Assembly (NCBI GenBank): GCA_965119685.1
Contig: OZ221971.1
Coordinates: 558,001-622,000 of the forward strand
Reading direction: 5' to 3'
Source: Merdibacter sp965119685
GTDB taxonomy: Bacteria > Bacillota_I > Bacilli_A > Erysipelotrichales > Erysipelotrichaceae
Length of the DNA: 64,000 nucleotides
Each line of letters starts with the position of its first letter. The first letter of the stretch is position 1. A program made the position numbers and the translations under genes. The notes beneath the pieces were generated by a model. That model ran no database searches. It had not been told where the DNA came from and worked only from the letters and a program-made list of their open reading frames with translations. Of this stretch, positions 55,201-62,678 are shown one piece after another.

Positions 55201-55504
55201 TGATAAGGCAAATAGCGTTTACAAAGATGAAAATGCAGCACAGAAAGAAGTAGATCAGGCAGTTAAGGCATTAGAAGATGCGTACAATCAGCTTATTCTT
55301 GCAGAAAAAGACAACGAAGTTGATAAACCGACAGATTCAGGCGAGACAACAGGCGATGGAAATCACAGCGATAAGGAGCAGGGTAAAACGGATATAGGCG
55401 ATACGGGCACAGAAACACAGACAGGAATCTTCTTATCACTTGTAGTGATGAGCGGAGCTGCAGCGGCCTATTTCAATAAAAGAAGAAAGCACTTAAATAA
55501 ATAA
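52265..55504 (+). CDS. Secreted DUF4091-type glycoside-hydrolase-like protein with Ig and FIVAR domains
   Basis: A 1079-residue exported protein. Signal peptide about 1-28; an N-terminal beta-sandwich (YYTVTFHGTGVEIWGYKAPR); a Big_2-type Ig domain (about 170-250); a large central domain of the DUF4091 type (about 300-790, with YNFRPDYWTYPFSSAEYY, and LGFDERPNMKLVFDV); a second Big_2 domain (about 860-940); a FIVAR helical repeat (about 950-1015); a linker and a C-terminal membrane helix with RRKHLNK. No LPXTG motif. TGGAGGAAAGA precedes ATG 52265. It is clearly more AT-rich than the neighbouring GH16 gene, suggesting transfer. It probably cooperates with the GH16 enzyme on a glycan; the activity is not known. 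Confidence 0.82.
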   Translation: MKLVKKMFCFCLVLFLGVVSMIPINANADTGYNIITINAKKDRGEGVNKFNYFPESKWKYDGVADEVFTNVDTTLSENHDVYYTVTFHGTGVEIWGYKAPRHAKVSFSVDDGAEKIVDTYSSQREFVKLIEFKDLDNEQHIVKAKATGEKNPSAAAGDIQVTEARIYQPKKEATNVTFLDEEVSMYVEDTYQVRYELDPADSKLPSDFYFTSADETIAEVDKITGLVTAHKPGEVIINGTCQSLGIYAHMKIKVAEKGKIHSTIVDSNDQYKQDEYQDLLKTNVKNEFLWAWKNDKAISEIAVLATDEDLSNVSVEIGEFKNENGTSLDKNLIEATQIKEATGFIGNAGYSFNNPEGIMPTGPKDQYFDILYSQEPFDIEKNKFSLIWLDFNASKNTEPGIYTGTISITADGLKEKQIFHYTFEVINAELSNAEDYNFRPDYWTYPFSSAEYYDVEPFSEEHLAILKDHLLEYKAYGGTTITGTLIEEAWGGQTYGEMNKEDGDIVRTPSLIKWTKKADGSWEFDYTYLDKYVELAKSIGIGDDIVLYSPMPWNDQVTYYDEKTSEMKKETVSTSNKEEYSQFWLPFFKDFANHLDEKGWFDDVSLGFDERPNMKLVFDVIDTVTNKDGKVFKKQGAYNNIYSGDGVPERMDNLSYNLNQIRLTGIDKFKQFVAERKAKGLKTTTYTGTDIFPNTFLRSIPAEGYWTMMFSGSLNLDGFLDWAYDAWVEDPLRDTTHFAFQAGDCFMVYPSEKNANTKVSLPSIRSEKYDEGVRDINKLYLMKQNCPELSDEIDSLFSRVKPNYEFEVVENEPGWMFNNGKPARWITENGKAEMLSDVEAFKEEIYEISKIYEESITEPDESIKLELETDKADLKVGETYRIKVTITPENAADQKLVYTSQNPEIASVDSEGYVKALKAGKAVIIVSDQNHQVEAAFNVNVVEDSFANKDILYSLLEKYKGYSAANYTEETWTVFKEAYDKANSVYKDENAAQKEVDQAVKALEDAYNQLILAEKDNEVDKPTDSGETTGDGNHSDKEQGKTDIGDTGTETQTGIFLSLVVMSGAAAAYFNKRRKHLNK

Positions 55505-55814
55505 CTGTTGATTTCAATGGCAGGAACAGAATAGATATATGTTTGGAAAATGTTAAAAGAAGGTATCAATGGATACCGTAGTATCTAATCGATATACGAT
55601 ATTTTAAAAAGGTAATTTCAATTAACATGTAGGCAATACGAACAAAAGGGATGAATTCTTGCGTTTTGAGACGGCCCTCTGAAGTTAGACTTTTGAAGGG
55701 GTACATTTGCAGAAGAACTCATTCCTTTTCTTGTGGTAATTAGTCATCTTTTCAGCCTTCTGCTTCAAACGATATTCTTTTGATAATGTGCGATAAAGAA
55801 GTAATAGAAGTGTA

Positions 55815-55862
55815 AAAAATTTTGCCGTTCCTATCCGGCACTTGCGCATTGTGTCGGATAGG
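55815..55862 (-). terminator. Terminator after the recombinase stub
   Basis: CCTATCCGACAC pairs with GTGCCGGATAGG on the minus strand with a 9-nt loop. AACGGCAAAATTTTTT follows, giving a weak T-run. It probably marks the 3' end of the right-hand element. Confidence 0.7.
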
Positions 55863-55870
55863 TCGGGCGG

Positions 55871-55985
55871 TTATTCCGGCAAATCAATCTTGCCGACAAA
55901 GCTGTAATAAATCTCAATGTCCTGTCTGCGGGTGCCGTCCTCGTCATAGCTGCACTCGTGGAAGCGAATTTTTCCCCACAATCCC
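55871..55985 (-). pseudogene. C-terminal stub of a large serine recombinase
   Basis: About 35 codons end the frame: KIRFHECSYDEDG, then RRQDIEIYYSFVGKIDLPE and a stop. This matches the DUF4368-type tail of the left element's recombinase (ILIHELDRETNTRKIEIHYSFVGQVD). Nothing upstream in this frame resembles a recombinase: the preceding sequence belongs to the sigma-factor side of the element. An internal deletion removed most of the gene. Confidence 0.78.
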
Positions 55986-56082
55986 TTACACGGACAGCCG
56001 CCGGATTTTGCCAATCGGACAATGAAAAAAGCAGCAAATCTTTTCAGACTTACTGCTTTTCGCTGCCGCTGGTGGCGGTGGG

Positions 56083-56745
56083 TTATTCAGTTGTGCGCGG
56101 CGGTGTTAGCCTGCCAAACTCGTATTTGAAGATTGCGGTCAATAGCTTTTTTGTGATGTATTCCTCCGCGTCCCGGTCTACTTGTCCATTGACCAGAGAA
56201 TAGTAACAGATAAGCCCCCGGTAATGCTGCAAGACTGTGTTGACCGCCTCCGGCTCGCCGCTGGTGGCTTTGATGATTGTTTCGTAGGGAAGAAGCCGGC
56301 TATTCCTCATACGCCATTCCCTCCATTTCCTCATAAAGCCGCGCATGGACTTGCGGATATGGTAGCCGGTCGCGCTGCGGCTGCACCCGCACAGCTTGCC
56401 GATTTTCTCCTGCGAAAGACGGCGGTAAAAGGACAGGTAAATCATTTCCTGTTCCTCTACCGGCAGACGGGAGAGGGCTTGTACCAGCAGCCCGTTGTTT
56501 AAGATAACGGTATCGCCGCAAAGGTGGACTGTGTATTCCTCGTCCGGCTCCGAGGCTTTGAAATATTCATCTGTTGTGCCTAAAGGGTGGTATTTTTCTT
56601 CTGTGAGGTATTCAAGGGATATTTCTCTTTTGTATTTGCGGCTCCTTGTTCTGACGGCAGTACACATGGCGTTGCGGATAACAACTTTACAAAAAGCGTG
56701 GAACGTGTACTCGATATGCTCTTTGTATTCTTCCGTACAGGTCAT
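56083..56745 (-). CDS. Sigma-like factor fused to its neighbouring HTH protein
   Basis: A 220-residue protein. The N-terminal ~145 residues form an ECF-like sigma factor of integrative elements (MTCTEEYKEHIEYTFHAFCK, LVQALSRLPVEEQEMIYLSF, GCSRSATGYHIRKSM). The C-terminal 75 residues (MRNSRLLPYETIIKATSGE onward) are the separate orf8-like protein of such elements. The normal sigma reading frame would end YEEMEGMAYEE, one base out of register, and overlap the next start. A one-base deletion near 56340 explains the fusion. The function may be lost. Confidence 0.75.
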   Translation of the reverse strand: MTCTEEYKEHIEYTFHAFCKVVIRNAMCTAVRTRSRKYKREISLEYLTEEKYHPLGTTDEYFKASEPDEEYTVHLCGDTVILNNGLLVQALSRLPVEEQEMIYLSFYRRLSQEKIGKLCGCSRSATGYHIRKSMRGFMRKWREWRMRNSRLLPYETIIKATSGEPEAVNTVLQHYRGLICYYSLVNGQVDRDAEEYITKKLLTAIFKYEFGRLTPPRTTE

Positions 56746-56928
56746 GGAAATTCCCCATCTCCTCAAAGGCTTGTGTGTGGTTGACGGGCTGCATTTATGA
56801 TAAACAGGGGGCGGCAGCACACCTTGATGTCGCCGCTTGATTACCCTCCTGCAAAGGCGGGCGGGGCTGTCAACGACGGCGCGAAGCGGCGTTCATTTTA
56901 TCGTTGACTGGCTCGGCTGGCTTTGCTA

Positions 56929-57702
56929 TTACTTACTGCCAATTATCAAAATCCATTTTTGGTTAAAATAAATATTTCCGTTTTCCATGTAGGGGTGGAA
57001 ACCAGTTTTTTCGCCGCCATTGATTTCATCTTTCATTTTTTCTGTAATTTTATTTTGGATATTTTTTGGTGTGTTTGTGAGCGCAAGCCAGCTTTCCAAT
57101 TTTTGTTGAATATCTTTTCGATCACATTTGTTTAAAGAAAGACCATTCGCGGCGAACAAATTTAACATTTCGCTTTTACTCATATTTCTTACATGAGAGG
57201 GGTCACGCATTGTTTCAATTTTATCTTCTAAATCCCGGAGCTCCTCTTCGGCGGCTTCCATATCAATTAAGACTAATTTACCGCCGGGGCGCAGCACTCT
57301 TATCATTTCAGAAAAAACAGTGTCCGCATTTGTAAAATGATGAAATGCAAGGCGTGAAAAAACAATATCAAAACTTTCATTCAAAAAGGGTAATTCTTCC
57401 GCATAGCCCCTCATAAATACCATGTTATTTAAATGGTTATTGTCTGCTGTTTCCTTGCCTATGTTCAGCATGGGGAGTGTAGCGTCTAAACATACAACGC
57501 TTTGAACGTGCGGCGCAAAAGAACGTCCGCAGACGCAGGTTCCTGCCGCGACTTCTAACATCATATCCCGGTTGTTTGGCGAAACGCAGGATAATATATA
57601 ATCTAAATATTCTTCTTTTGTAAAATTTACTTCTTTGTTTTCAAAATTTTGTGCCTGTATTTCAAAGGATTGATTGGTTTTCTGTAAATTGGCTGGCTTC
57701 AT
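56929..57702 (-). CDS. Class I SAM-dependent methyltransferase
   Basis: A 257-residue protein with a seven-strand Rossmann fold: motif I LEVAAGTCVCGRSFA (a Cys replaces the second Gly of the usual GxG), DATLPML, GYAEELPFLNESFDIVFSRL and VLRPGGKLVLID. It resembles UbiE-like small-molecule methylases. GGAGAAATT precedes ATG 57702. It is the last gene of the alkylation-repair operon; its substrate is unknown and it may act on a toxic alkylated compound or be a passenger. Confidence 0.85.
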   Translation of the reverse strand: MKPANLQKTNQSFEIQAQNFENKEVNFTKEEYLDYILSCVSPNNRDMMLEVAAGTCVCGRSFAPHVQSVVCLDATLPMLNIGKETADNNHLNNMVFMRGYAEELPFLNESFDIVFSRLAFHHFTNADTVFSEMIRVLRPGGKLVLIDMEAAEEELRDLEDKIETMRDPSHVRNMSKSEMLNLFAANGLSLNKCDRKDIQQKLESWLALTNTPKNIQNKITEKMKDEINGGEKTGFHPYMENGNIYFNQKWILIIGSK

Positions 57703-57712
57703 AATTTCTCCT

Positions 57713-58246
57713 TTATGGTGCTGTACTGTGCTTTGGGACAAAATATTCTTTCTTTAATGCGCCCTCTAATTTGAGCAGCGCGATTTTTTTATCAATTCCA
57801 CCCGCATATCCCGTTAAGCTCCCGTTTGTTCCCACAACCCGGTGGCATGGAACAATAATAGAAATCTCATTACGCCCGACAGCCCCTCCTACTGCCTGGG
57901 CTGACATACGCTTTAACCCACGTCTTTCGGCAAGCTGCTTTGCAATTTCTCCGTAGGTCATTGTCTGACCGTAAGGAATGGAGCAGAGAATCTCCCACAC
58001 TTCGTTTTGGAAATCTGTGCCTGTAAAATGAAGCGGCACTTCAAATTCCGGCTTTTTCCCGGAGAAATAGGTATCAAGCCATTTCTTCGCCTGTTCAAAC
58101 ACGGGGAGTTCTTTTTCTTCATGCTCTTTATCCAGATAGAGGGCAAAGTATTTTTGTCCCTCAAACCACAACCCGGTCAAGCCGGTTTCGTCTGCGGCAA
58201 GCAAAATATTTCCTATTGGGGATTGGTAGTGACTAATATACTGCAT
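57713..58246 (-). CDS. ogt: Methylated-DNA-protein-cysteine S-methyltransferase
   Basis: A 177-residue suicide repair protein that removes alkyl groups from O6 of guanine. The acceptor cysteine is in IIVPCHRVVGTNGSLTGYAGG, and the helix-turn-helix recognition region SAQAVGGAVGRN precedes it. It corresponds to the C-terminal domain of E. coli Ada. GGAGGTATGAT precedes ATG 58246. It starts 1 bp from the next upstream gene. Confidence 0.94.
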   Translation of the reverse strand: MQYISHYQSPIGNILLAADETGLTGLWFEGQKYFALYLDKEHEEKELPVFEQAKKWLDTYFSGKKPEFEVPLHFTGTDFQNEVWEILCSIPYGQTMTYGEIAKQLAERRGLKRMSAQAVGGAVGRNEISIIVPCHRVVGTNGSLTGYAGGIDKKIALLKLEGALKKEYFVPKHSTAP

Positions 58247-58247
58247 A

Positions 58248-58607
58248 TCATACCTCCATACCAAAATATTGGTTGGAATCCCGTGGAGCCTGCGCGCGGT
58301 CTGTGTCCGTATAGGAACGGATTTCAGAGCAGACGGTAATTTTGTAGCTTTCAAAGAGTTTTTCCCGCCCCTCTTTCTGGCTCATACGGTGTTGCATGGC
58401 ATTACGCCAGCGTTCCACGGCTTTTTCATCTGTCCATATATTCATGGACAGCAGCTTTCCATCTTCGTTCAGGCTTGTAAAACGTTCTGCCCGGATAAAG
58501 CTCTCAAAATCAGCCAACATAGGCTTTAGCATTGCGGCAAGGTCAAGATATTTTTTCATTCCTGCTTTGGTCGGCTTTACTTCAAATAAAACAATGATAT
58601 TTGCCAT
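58248..58607 (-). CDS. Antibiotic-biosynthesis-monooxygenase-type (ABM) protein
   Basis: A 119-residue protein of the ferredoxin-like ABM/quinol-monooxygenase family: MANIIVLFEVKPTKAGMKKYL, then SFIRAERFTSLNEDGKLLSMNIWTDEKAVERWRN. Proteins of this fold oxidise quinols or act as dioxygen-using small enzymes. GGAGGAAAC precedes the ATG. It lies between the Ada-like metal-binding gene and ogt, suggesting a role in handling reactive electrophiles; that is inferred. Confidence 0.8.
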   Translation of the reverse strand: MANIIVLFEVKPTKAGMKKYLDLAAMLKPMLADFESFIRAERFTSLNEDGKLLSMNIWTDEKAVERWRNAMQHRMSQKEGREKLFESYKITVCSEIRSYTDTDRAQAPRDSNQYFGMEV

Positions 58608-58619
58608 TTTCGTTTCCTC

Positions 58620-58841
58620 CTATGTTTTAATTTTTTCTGGTTTGCATAGTTTACATGAACGGTAGCCATTTTTTAATGCTTCTTCTAAGGTATCAAAAAA
58701 CACCATGTTCTTTTCTAAGGGGATTCGTGAGTAACATGACGGCAAGCAGACGATTTTTGTGGATTTTACAGCTACATAAAATTTCCCATCATACTGTCTG
58801 TCCCGGTTTTTGACTGCGTTTATTTGTTCTGTTCGTTCCAC
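58620..58841 (-). CDS. Stand-alone Ada metal-binding (N-Ada) domain protein
   Basis: A 73-residue protein equal to the N-terminal zinc domain of Ada: YDGKFYVAVKSTKIVCLPSC, FFDTLEEALKNGYRSCKLCKP. The four cysteines match the zinc set, one of which accepts methyl groups from DNA phosphotriesters in Ada. The usual following AraC HTH is absent. GTG at 58841 has AAAGGAG upstream; an ATG at 58865 is also in frame. It overlaps the alkA 3' end. Confidence 0.85.
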   Translation of the reverse strand: MERTEQINAVKNRDRQYDGKFYVAVKSTKIVCLPSCYSRIPLEKNMVFFDTLEEALKNGYRSCKLCKPEKIKT

Positions 58842-59484
58842 GGCTTTCTCCTTTCTTTGGCGCATAGTCTTTCATATCAGCGATTGCGCCGCCTGCGACA
58901 GCCCATAAATACAAACTGGCAACGCTGCAATAAGGGCTGAAACGTCTGCGGTATTTTTCAAAGAGTTTACGGTCTATTTTTCTGTGGTGGTAAACCATAC
59001 GCAAGCCCCGCTGGATTGCCAGATCATCAAAGCTGAAAATATCGGGGCGCTGCAAACAGAAAAGCAAAATCATTTCCGCCGTCCACACGCCAATGCCTTT
59101 TAGGGTGGCTAACATCTGAATCGCGTCATTGTCCGGCAATCGGGAAACGCTCTCCAAATCAAACGCCCCGCTCTGCACTTTCCCGGCAAAATCTCTGATA
59201 TATTCGGCTTTGCGGAATGTTATGCCGAAAGACTGCAATTCTGAAATCTCAGCCGCCAGTATGGTTTCTGCGGTCACTTCCCCAAATTGTTCCCTCATAC
59301 GCCGCCAGATAGTTGCCTGCGCCTTTGTTGAGATTTGCTGACCGATAATGTGATGTATGACAGAGGAAAAAAGGTCGCTGTCCGTTTCGCGTTCAATCGG
59401 ACCGATTTTTTCTATCACTTCGCCTAATATTTTATCTTTCCTTTTGAGATACCCTGTTTCCTTATCTCCATATTGGAAATACAA
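58789..59484 (-). CDS. alkA: DNA-3-methyladenine glycosylase, AlkA type
   Basis: A 231-residue base-excision glycosylase of the HhH-GPD family. HIIGQQISTKAQATIWRRM, LKGIGVWTAEMILLF (the hairpin-helix-hairpin) and FSFDDLAIQRGL (catalytic aspartate) are clear. A TTG at 59484 with AGGAGG 7 nt upstream is the best start; an in-frame ATG at 59526 would add an unusual tail. First gene of the leftward operon, divergent from the AraC regulator. Confidence 0.92.
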   Translation of the reverse strand: MYFQYGDKETGYLKRKDKILGEVIEKIGPIERETDSDLFSSVIHHIIGQQISTKAQATIWRRMREQFGEVTAETILAAEISELQSFGITFRKAEYIRDFAGKVQSGAFDLESVSRLPDNDAIQMLATLKGIGVWTAEMILLFCLQRPDIFSFDDLAIQRGLRMVYHHRKIDRKLFEKYRRRFSPYCSVASLYLWAVAGGAIADMKDYAPKKGESRGTNRTNKRSQKPGQTV

Positions 59485-59559
59485 ATGGACACCTCCTGTT
59501 CCCTTGACTTTTTTTCTGAAATTCATTATGATTTTATCACAAAGTAATGCGCCGGACTA

Positions 59560-59591
59560 TTGAAAAATCGCCGAATATTATCGTAATATTC
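59560..59591 (+). promoter_or_regulatory. Promoter and perfect dyad in the divergent alkA / AraC region
   Basis: TTGAAA (59560-59565), an 18-bp spacer and TAATAT (59584-59589). The -10 lies inside the perfect dyad GAATATTA-TCG-TAATATTC (59573-59591). This is a candidate operator for the AraC regulator and, on the other strand, the repair operon. Confidence 0.6.
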
Positions 59592-59614
59592 CCAGAAAGA
59601 AAAGAGAGATAGCT

Positions 59615-60493
59615 TTGGAAAAGGAAAACTATATCAACTCGGTCAATTTGAACATTGGCACGGATTTTCCGTATCTTGTCCTTGACGTGATAGGGAAAAA
59701 TTCCTATCCGCGCAATCCGGGATTTCAAGTCATGCACTGGCATGAAGATTTACAATTCATTTATGTACTGGACGGGGTTATCGAAGTGTGGACACTTGAT
59801 AATTCTGTTCAGATACAGGCGGGAGAAGCAATCTTCATCAATAAAGATGTGGTACATTTTGTCGGGGAAATTGAAAACTGTCATTACAATAGTTTTCTGT
59901 TCCCGCCATACTTTCTTGCCTTTTATGCGGGAAGTCCCGCGAAAGATTTTGTGGACAGCGTGATTATGAATGACCGGCTTTCCCTTGTTCATTTTGTGCC
60001 TGCCGTCGGGTGGCAGAAAGAGATGATAATCATCTTACAGCAATTAGTCCAGCTTGAAAAAGACGAGACGGTTTTCTATGTCTATGAGGTCTTGGTAAAG
60101 TTATCTTCTCTCTGGTTGATTATGCGAAAAAATATGATACTGCCGCAGGAACAGAAAGAGAGTGTCATTCATCTTCGTATGCAAAAAATTCTGCGCTTTA
60201 TTGAAGAACACTTTCCAGAAGATATTACACTTTCCGACTTGTCCGCAAGCGCGGATATCAGCAAATCGGAATGTTCCCGCTGTTTCAAGATAAGCCTGAA
60301 TACGACGCCTTACAAATATCTGGCGGAATACCGTCTGTCAAAAGCCGCGGAGCTTTTAAGAGAAACAGATGAACCCGTCGGGAATATCGCCGCTGCCGTC
60401 GGATTTCATCAAATGAGCCATTTTGGAAAATGTTTTAAGGAAAAAACAGGCTACTCTCCAAAGGCATACAGGGAAATGGAGAATAGCCGTTAA
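59615..60493 (+). CDS. AraC family transcriptional regulator with cupin-like sensor
   Basis: A 292-residue regulator. The N-terminal cupin-type half includes QVMHWHEDLQFIYVLDG and AGEAIFINKDVVHFV, and the C-terminal pair of HTHs ends in the AraC signature (FGKCFKEKTGYSPKAYREM). A TTG at 59615 is the start; GAGAGATAG precedes it. It is divergent from the alkylation-repair operon and probably controls it, although in ordinary Ada the regulator and sensor are one protein. Ligand unknown. Confidence 0.88.
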   Translation: MEKENYINSVNLNIGTDFPYLVLDVIGKNSYPRNPGFQVMHWHEDLQFIYVLDGVIEVWTLDNSVQIQAGEAIFINKDVVHFVGEIENCHYNSFLFPPYFLAFYAGSPAKDFVDSVIMNDRLSLVHFVPAVGWQKEMIIILQQLVQLEKDETVFYVYEVLVKLSSLWLIMRKNMILPQEQKESVIHLRMQKILRFIEEHFPEDITLSDLSASADISKSECSRCFKISLNTTPYKYLAEYRLSKAAELLRETDEPVGNIAAAVGFHQMSHFGKCFKEKTGYSPKAYREMENSR

Positions 60494-60947
60494 AATTATG
60501 TTATCAATACGGATATAGCGGGTGTCTGTCTGTCACTTTTCTTGTGTGTTACTTTATGGCACATGAGCATTTACTTTGGTCATGTAAGTATGGTAGGAAG
60601 GACAGTGAATCCCATGATTGTGGGTAGAGAGCTCAATGTGGTGAATACCATGAGAGAGAAATCGCAATGAATGATGAAATCAGAAACTTTTACTTTCTTT
60701 TGATGATTGAAATCCAAACAAATCATGCAGAGAAAGGATTTTTTGTATAGAAATGTCTCCCTTTATGAAAAGGAAAGGGCGTATCGGGTACCACCCACAC
60801 GCTTGTTGAAAGGCAGGGTCAAATCTATGATGATTTAAATATTTTTATGGGTAATCCACAAAAAGCTAGGTAAGCGGGGAAGAATTGTTTATAATAGGTG
60901 GTGCAAATGCAATATGCAAAGCGTATTATCAGACAGGAAGTGAACGT
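60494..60947. other. Gene-free region between the AraC gene and the ABC exporter
   Basis: AT-rich, 450 bp. Contains repeat copy C at 60786-60825. Possibly the right end of the derelict element lies here. No other feature is recognised. Confidence 0.5.
60786..60825. repeat. Dispersed repeat copy C
   Basis: Reads GGTACCACCCACACG then GTTGAAAGGCAGGG and TCAAATC, the counterpart of 43949-43992. Both keep the same frame for VERQG. Confidence 0.6.
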
Positions 60948-62678
60948 ATGCGAAAATTGGCAAAGTATTTAAAGCCGTATTGGGTGCAGTGTACACTGGG
61001 ACCGTTTTGTAAACTGATGGAGGCGGTGCTGGAGCTGATCTTACCGACGATTATGGCCTATATGATCAACGATGGCGTCGTGCGCCACGATTTTCAGGTG
61101 GTGGTGCGCTTAGGACTGTTGATGATCGTCATGGTGATTGTCGGCTTTTGCTTTTCCATGGTGTGTCAATATAACGCCGCCTTGGCCTCTCAGGGCTTTG
61201 GCACGGACATGCGCAATCGGTTGTATGCGCATATTCAGACATTCTCTTATAAGGACATTGATCACTTTACGACCTCCTCGCTGGTCAACCGGCTGGGCAA
61301 TGACATCAACCAGTTACAATTAGCGGTGGCGATGCTGATCCGCTTAGTCGTGCGCGCCCCTTTTATCATCATCGGCGCGATCCTCATGGCGATGATCCTC
61401 GACTTTCAGCTGTCTTTGATCTTGGTGGGAGCAGTGCCCTTCCTCTCTTTGATTCTGTATTTGTTCATCCGTTATTCCACCCCGTTGTATCGGCAGTATC
61501 AAAAAAAGCTCGATCAGTTTGCCCGGGTACTGCAGGATAATTTTGCCGGTATCCGCGTCATTCGCTCTTTCGTCTCCCAGCGCCGGGAGAAAAAGCGGGT
61601 GGAGGAACAGGTCGATGCGCTGCAAACGCAGATGATGCGGATCAGCAGACTTTCGGCGCTCTTAAACCCGCTGACGGCGATCGTGCTGAATTTAGCAATC
61701 GTCCTGCTGCTGTATCAGGGTGTCTGGCAGATTGAAGCGGGAACGATCGCTCCCGGCGTCATCGTCGCCTTTATCAATTACGCTTCTTCGATTCTCACCG
61801 CCTTAGTGGCGTTAAGCAATCTCATCGTCATCTTTACCAAGGCCTCCGCCAGCGCTCAGCGTGTCAGCGAGGTGCTGGAGTATCAGCCGACGATGGCAGA
61901 GGGAACAGATGAAGTGTTGTCTCCCAATCCAAAGGAAGCTGTTCGCTTTGCGAATGTCTCCTTTTCCTATGGCGAGGGTGAAGCCGCACTGCGCGATTTG
62001 AGCTTTACGATCGCCGGCGGCGAGTGCATCGGAATCATCGGCGGTACCGGTGCGGGCAAGAGCACGCTCATTCATTTGCTGAGCCGCTTCTATGATGTGT
62101 CGGCAGGGGAGATCACGCTGTATGGACAGGATGTGAGAACGATTCGTCACCATGCGCTTTCCCAGACGATCGTCAGCGTCCCTCAAAGCAACGAGCTGTT
62201 TTACGGAACGATTCGTGACAATGTCTGTTTCGGAAAGAAAAACGCGAGCGATCAGGATGTTTGGAATGCGCTGGCAGACGCGCAGGCATCAGAGTTTGTA
62301 AAAGGCCTTCGCAAAGGGCTGGATGCGCGGGTAGAACGCGGCGGTGCGAATTTCTCCGGCGGTCAGCGGCAGCGGCTGTGCATCGCAAGAGCTTTGCTGC
62401 GCAAGCCGAAGATCTTGATTCTCGATGATTCCTGCAGTGCGCTGGATTTTAAGACGGATGCCGCTTTGCGTCAGGCATTGCGTGATCATTACGGCAATAG
62501 CACGCGCATCATCGTCTCACAGCGGGTGTCCACGCTTTTGAGCTGTGATCGCATCCTCGTACTGCAGGAGGGAAGGATGGCCGGCTTTGGTTCGCATGAG
62601 GAATTGTATGATACCTGCGATGTATATCGTGAGCTGTGTCACAGCCAGAAGATTGAAAGAGAGGTGCCGCGCACATGA
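60948..62678 (+). CDS. ABC exporter half-transporter (BmrC/EfrA-like)
   Basis: A 576-residue ABC exporter subunit. Six membrane helices fill about 1-310. The nucleotide domain has Walker A GGTGAGKST, signature FSGGQRQRL and the Walker B ILILDDSCSALD, in which Asp replaces the catalytic Glu as seen in asymmetric heterodimers. GGAAGTGAAC precedes ATG 60948; an upstream in-frame ATG lacks a good site. Its TGA overlaps the ATG of the partner gene, so they form a heterodimer, likely for lipids or drugs. Confidence 0.92.
   Translation: MRKLAKYLKPYWVQCTLGPFCKLMEAVLELILPTIMAYMINDGVVRHDFQVVVRLGLLMIVMVIVGFCFSMVCQYNAALASQGFGTDMRNRLYAHIQTFSYKDIDHFTTSSLVNRLGNDINQLQLAVAMLIRLVVRAPFIIIGAILMAMILDFQLSLILVGAVPFLSLILYLFIRYSTPLYRQYQKKLDQFARVLQDNFAGIRVIRSFVSQRREKKRVEEQVDALQTQMMRISRLSALLNPLTAIVLNLAIVLLLYQGVWQIEAGTIAPGVIVAFINYASSILTALVALSNLIVIFTKASASAQRVSEVLEYQPTMAEGTDEVLSPNPKEAVRFANVSFSYGEGEAALRDLSFTIAGGECIGIIGGTGAGKSTLIHLLSRFYDVSAGEITLYGQDVRTIRHHALSQTIVSVPQSNELFYGTIRDNVCFGKKNASDQDVWNALADAQASEFVKGLRKGLDARVERGGANFSGGQRQRLCIARALLRKPKILILDDSCSALDFKTDAALRQALRDHYGNSTRIIVSQRVSTLLSCDRILVLQEGRMAGFGSHEELYDTCDVYRELCHSQKIEREVPRT

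Larger units (their letters stand above)
55505..56082. other. Junction region with decayed mobile-element pieces
   Basis: AT-rich spacer after the DUF4091 gene. About 55690-55800 carries a minus-strand frame (EYRLKQKAEKMTNYHKKR) and an end-like word TGTACCCCTTCAAAAGTCTA that could be an IS3-type relic, not certain. Then a terminator (55830-55862), the recombinase C-terminal stub (55871-55985) and about 100 bp leading to the sigma-like fusion gene. Confidence 0.5.

Noticed and set aside
3591..55985. A 52-kb element whose ends are the two recombinase fragments
   Set aside because: Circularising this stretch would join the N-terminal and C-terminal fragments in frame order, but more than 450 middle codons are missing, and local context explains each fragment separately.
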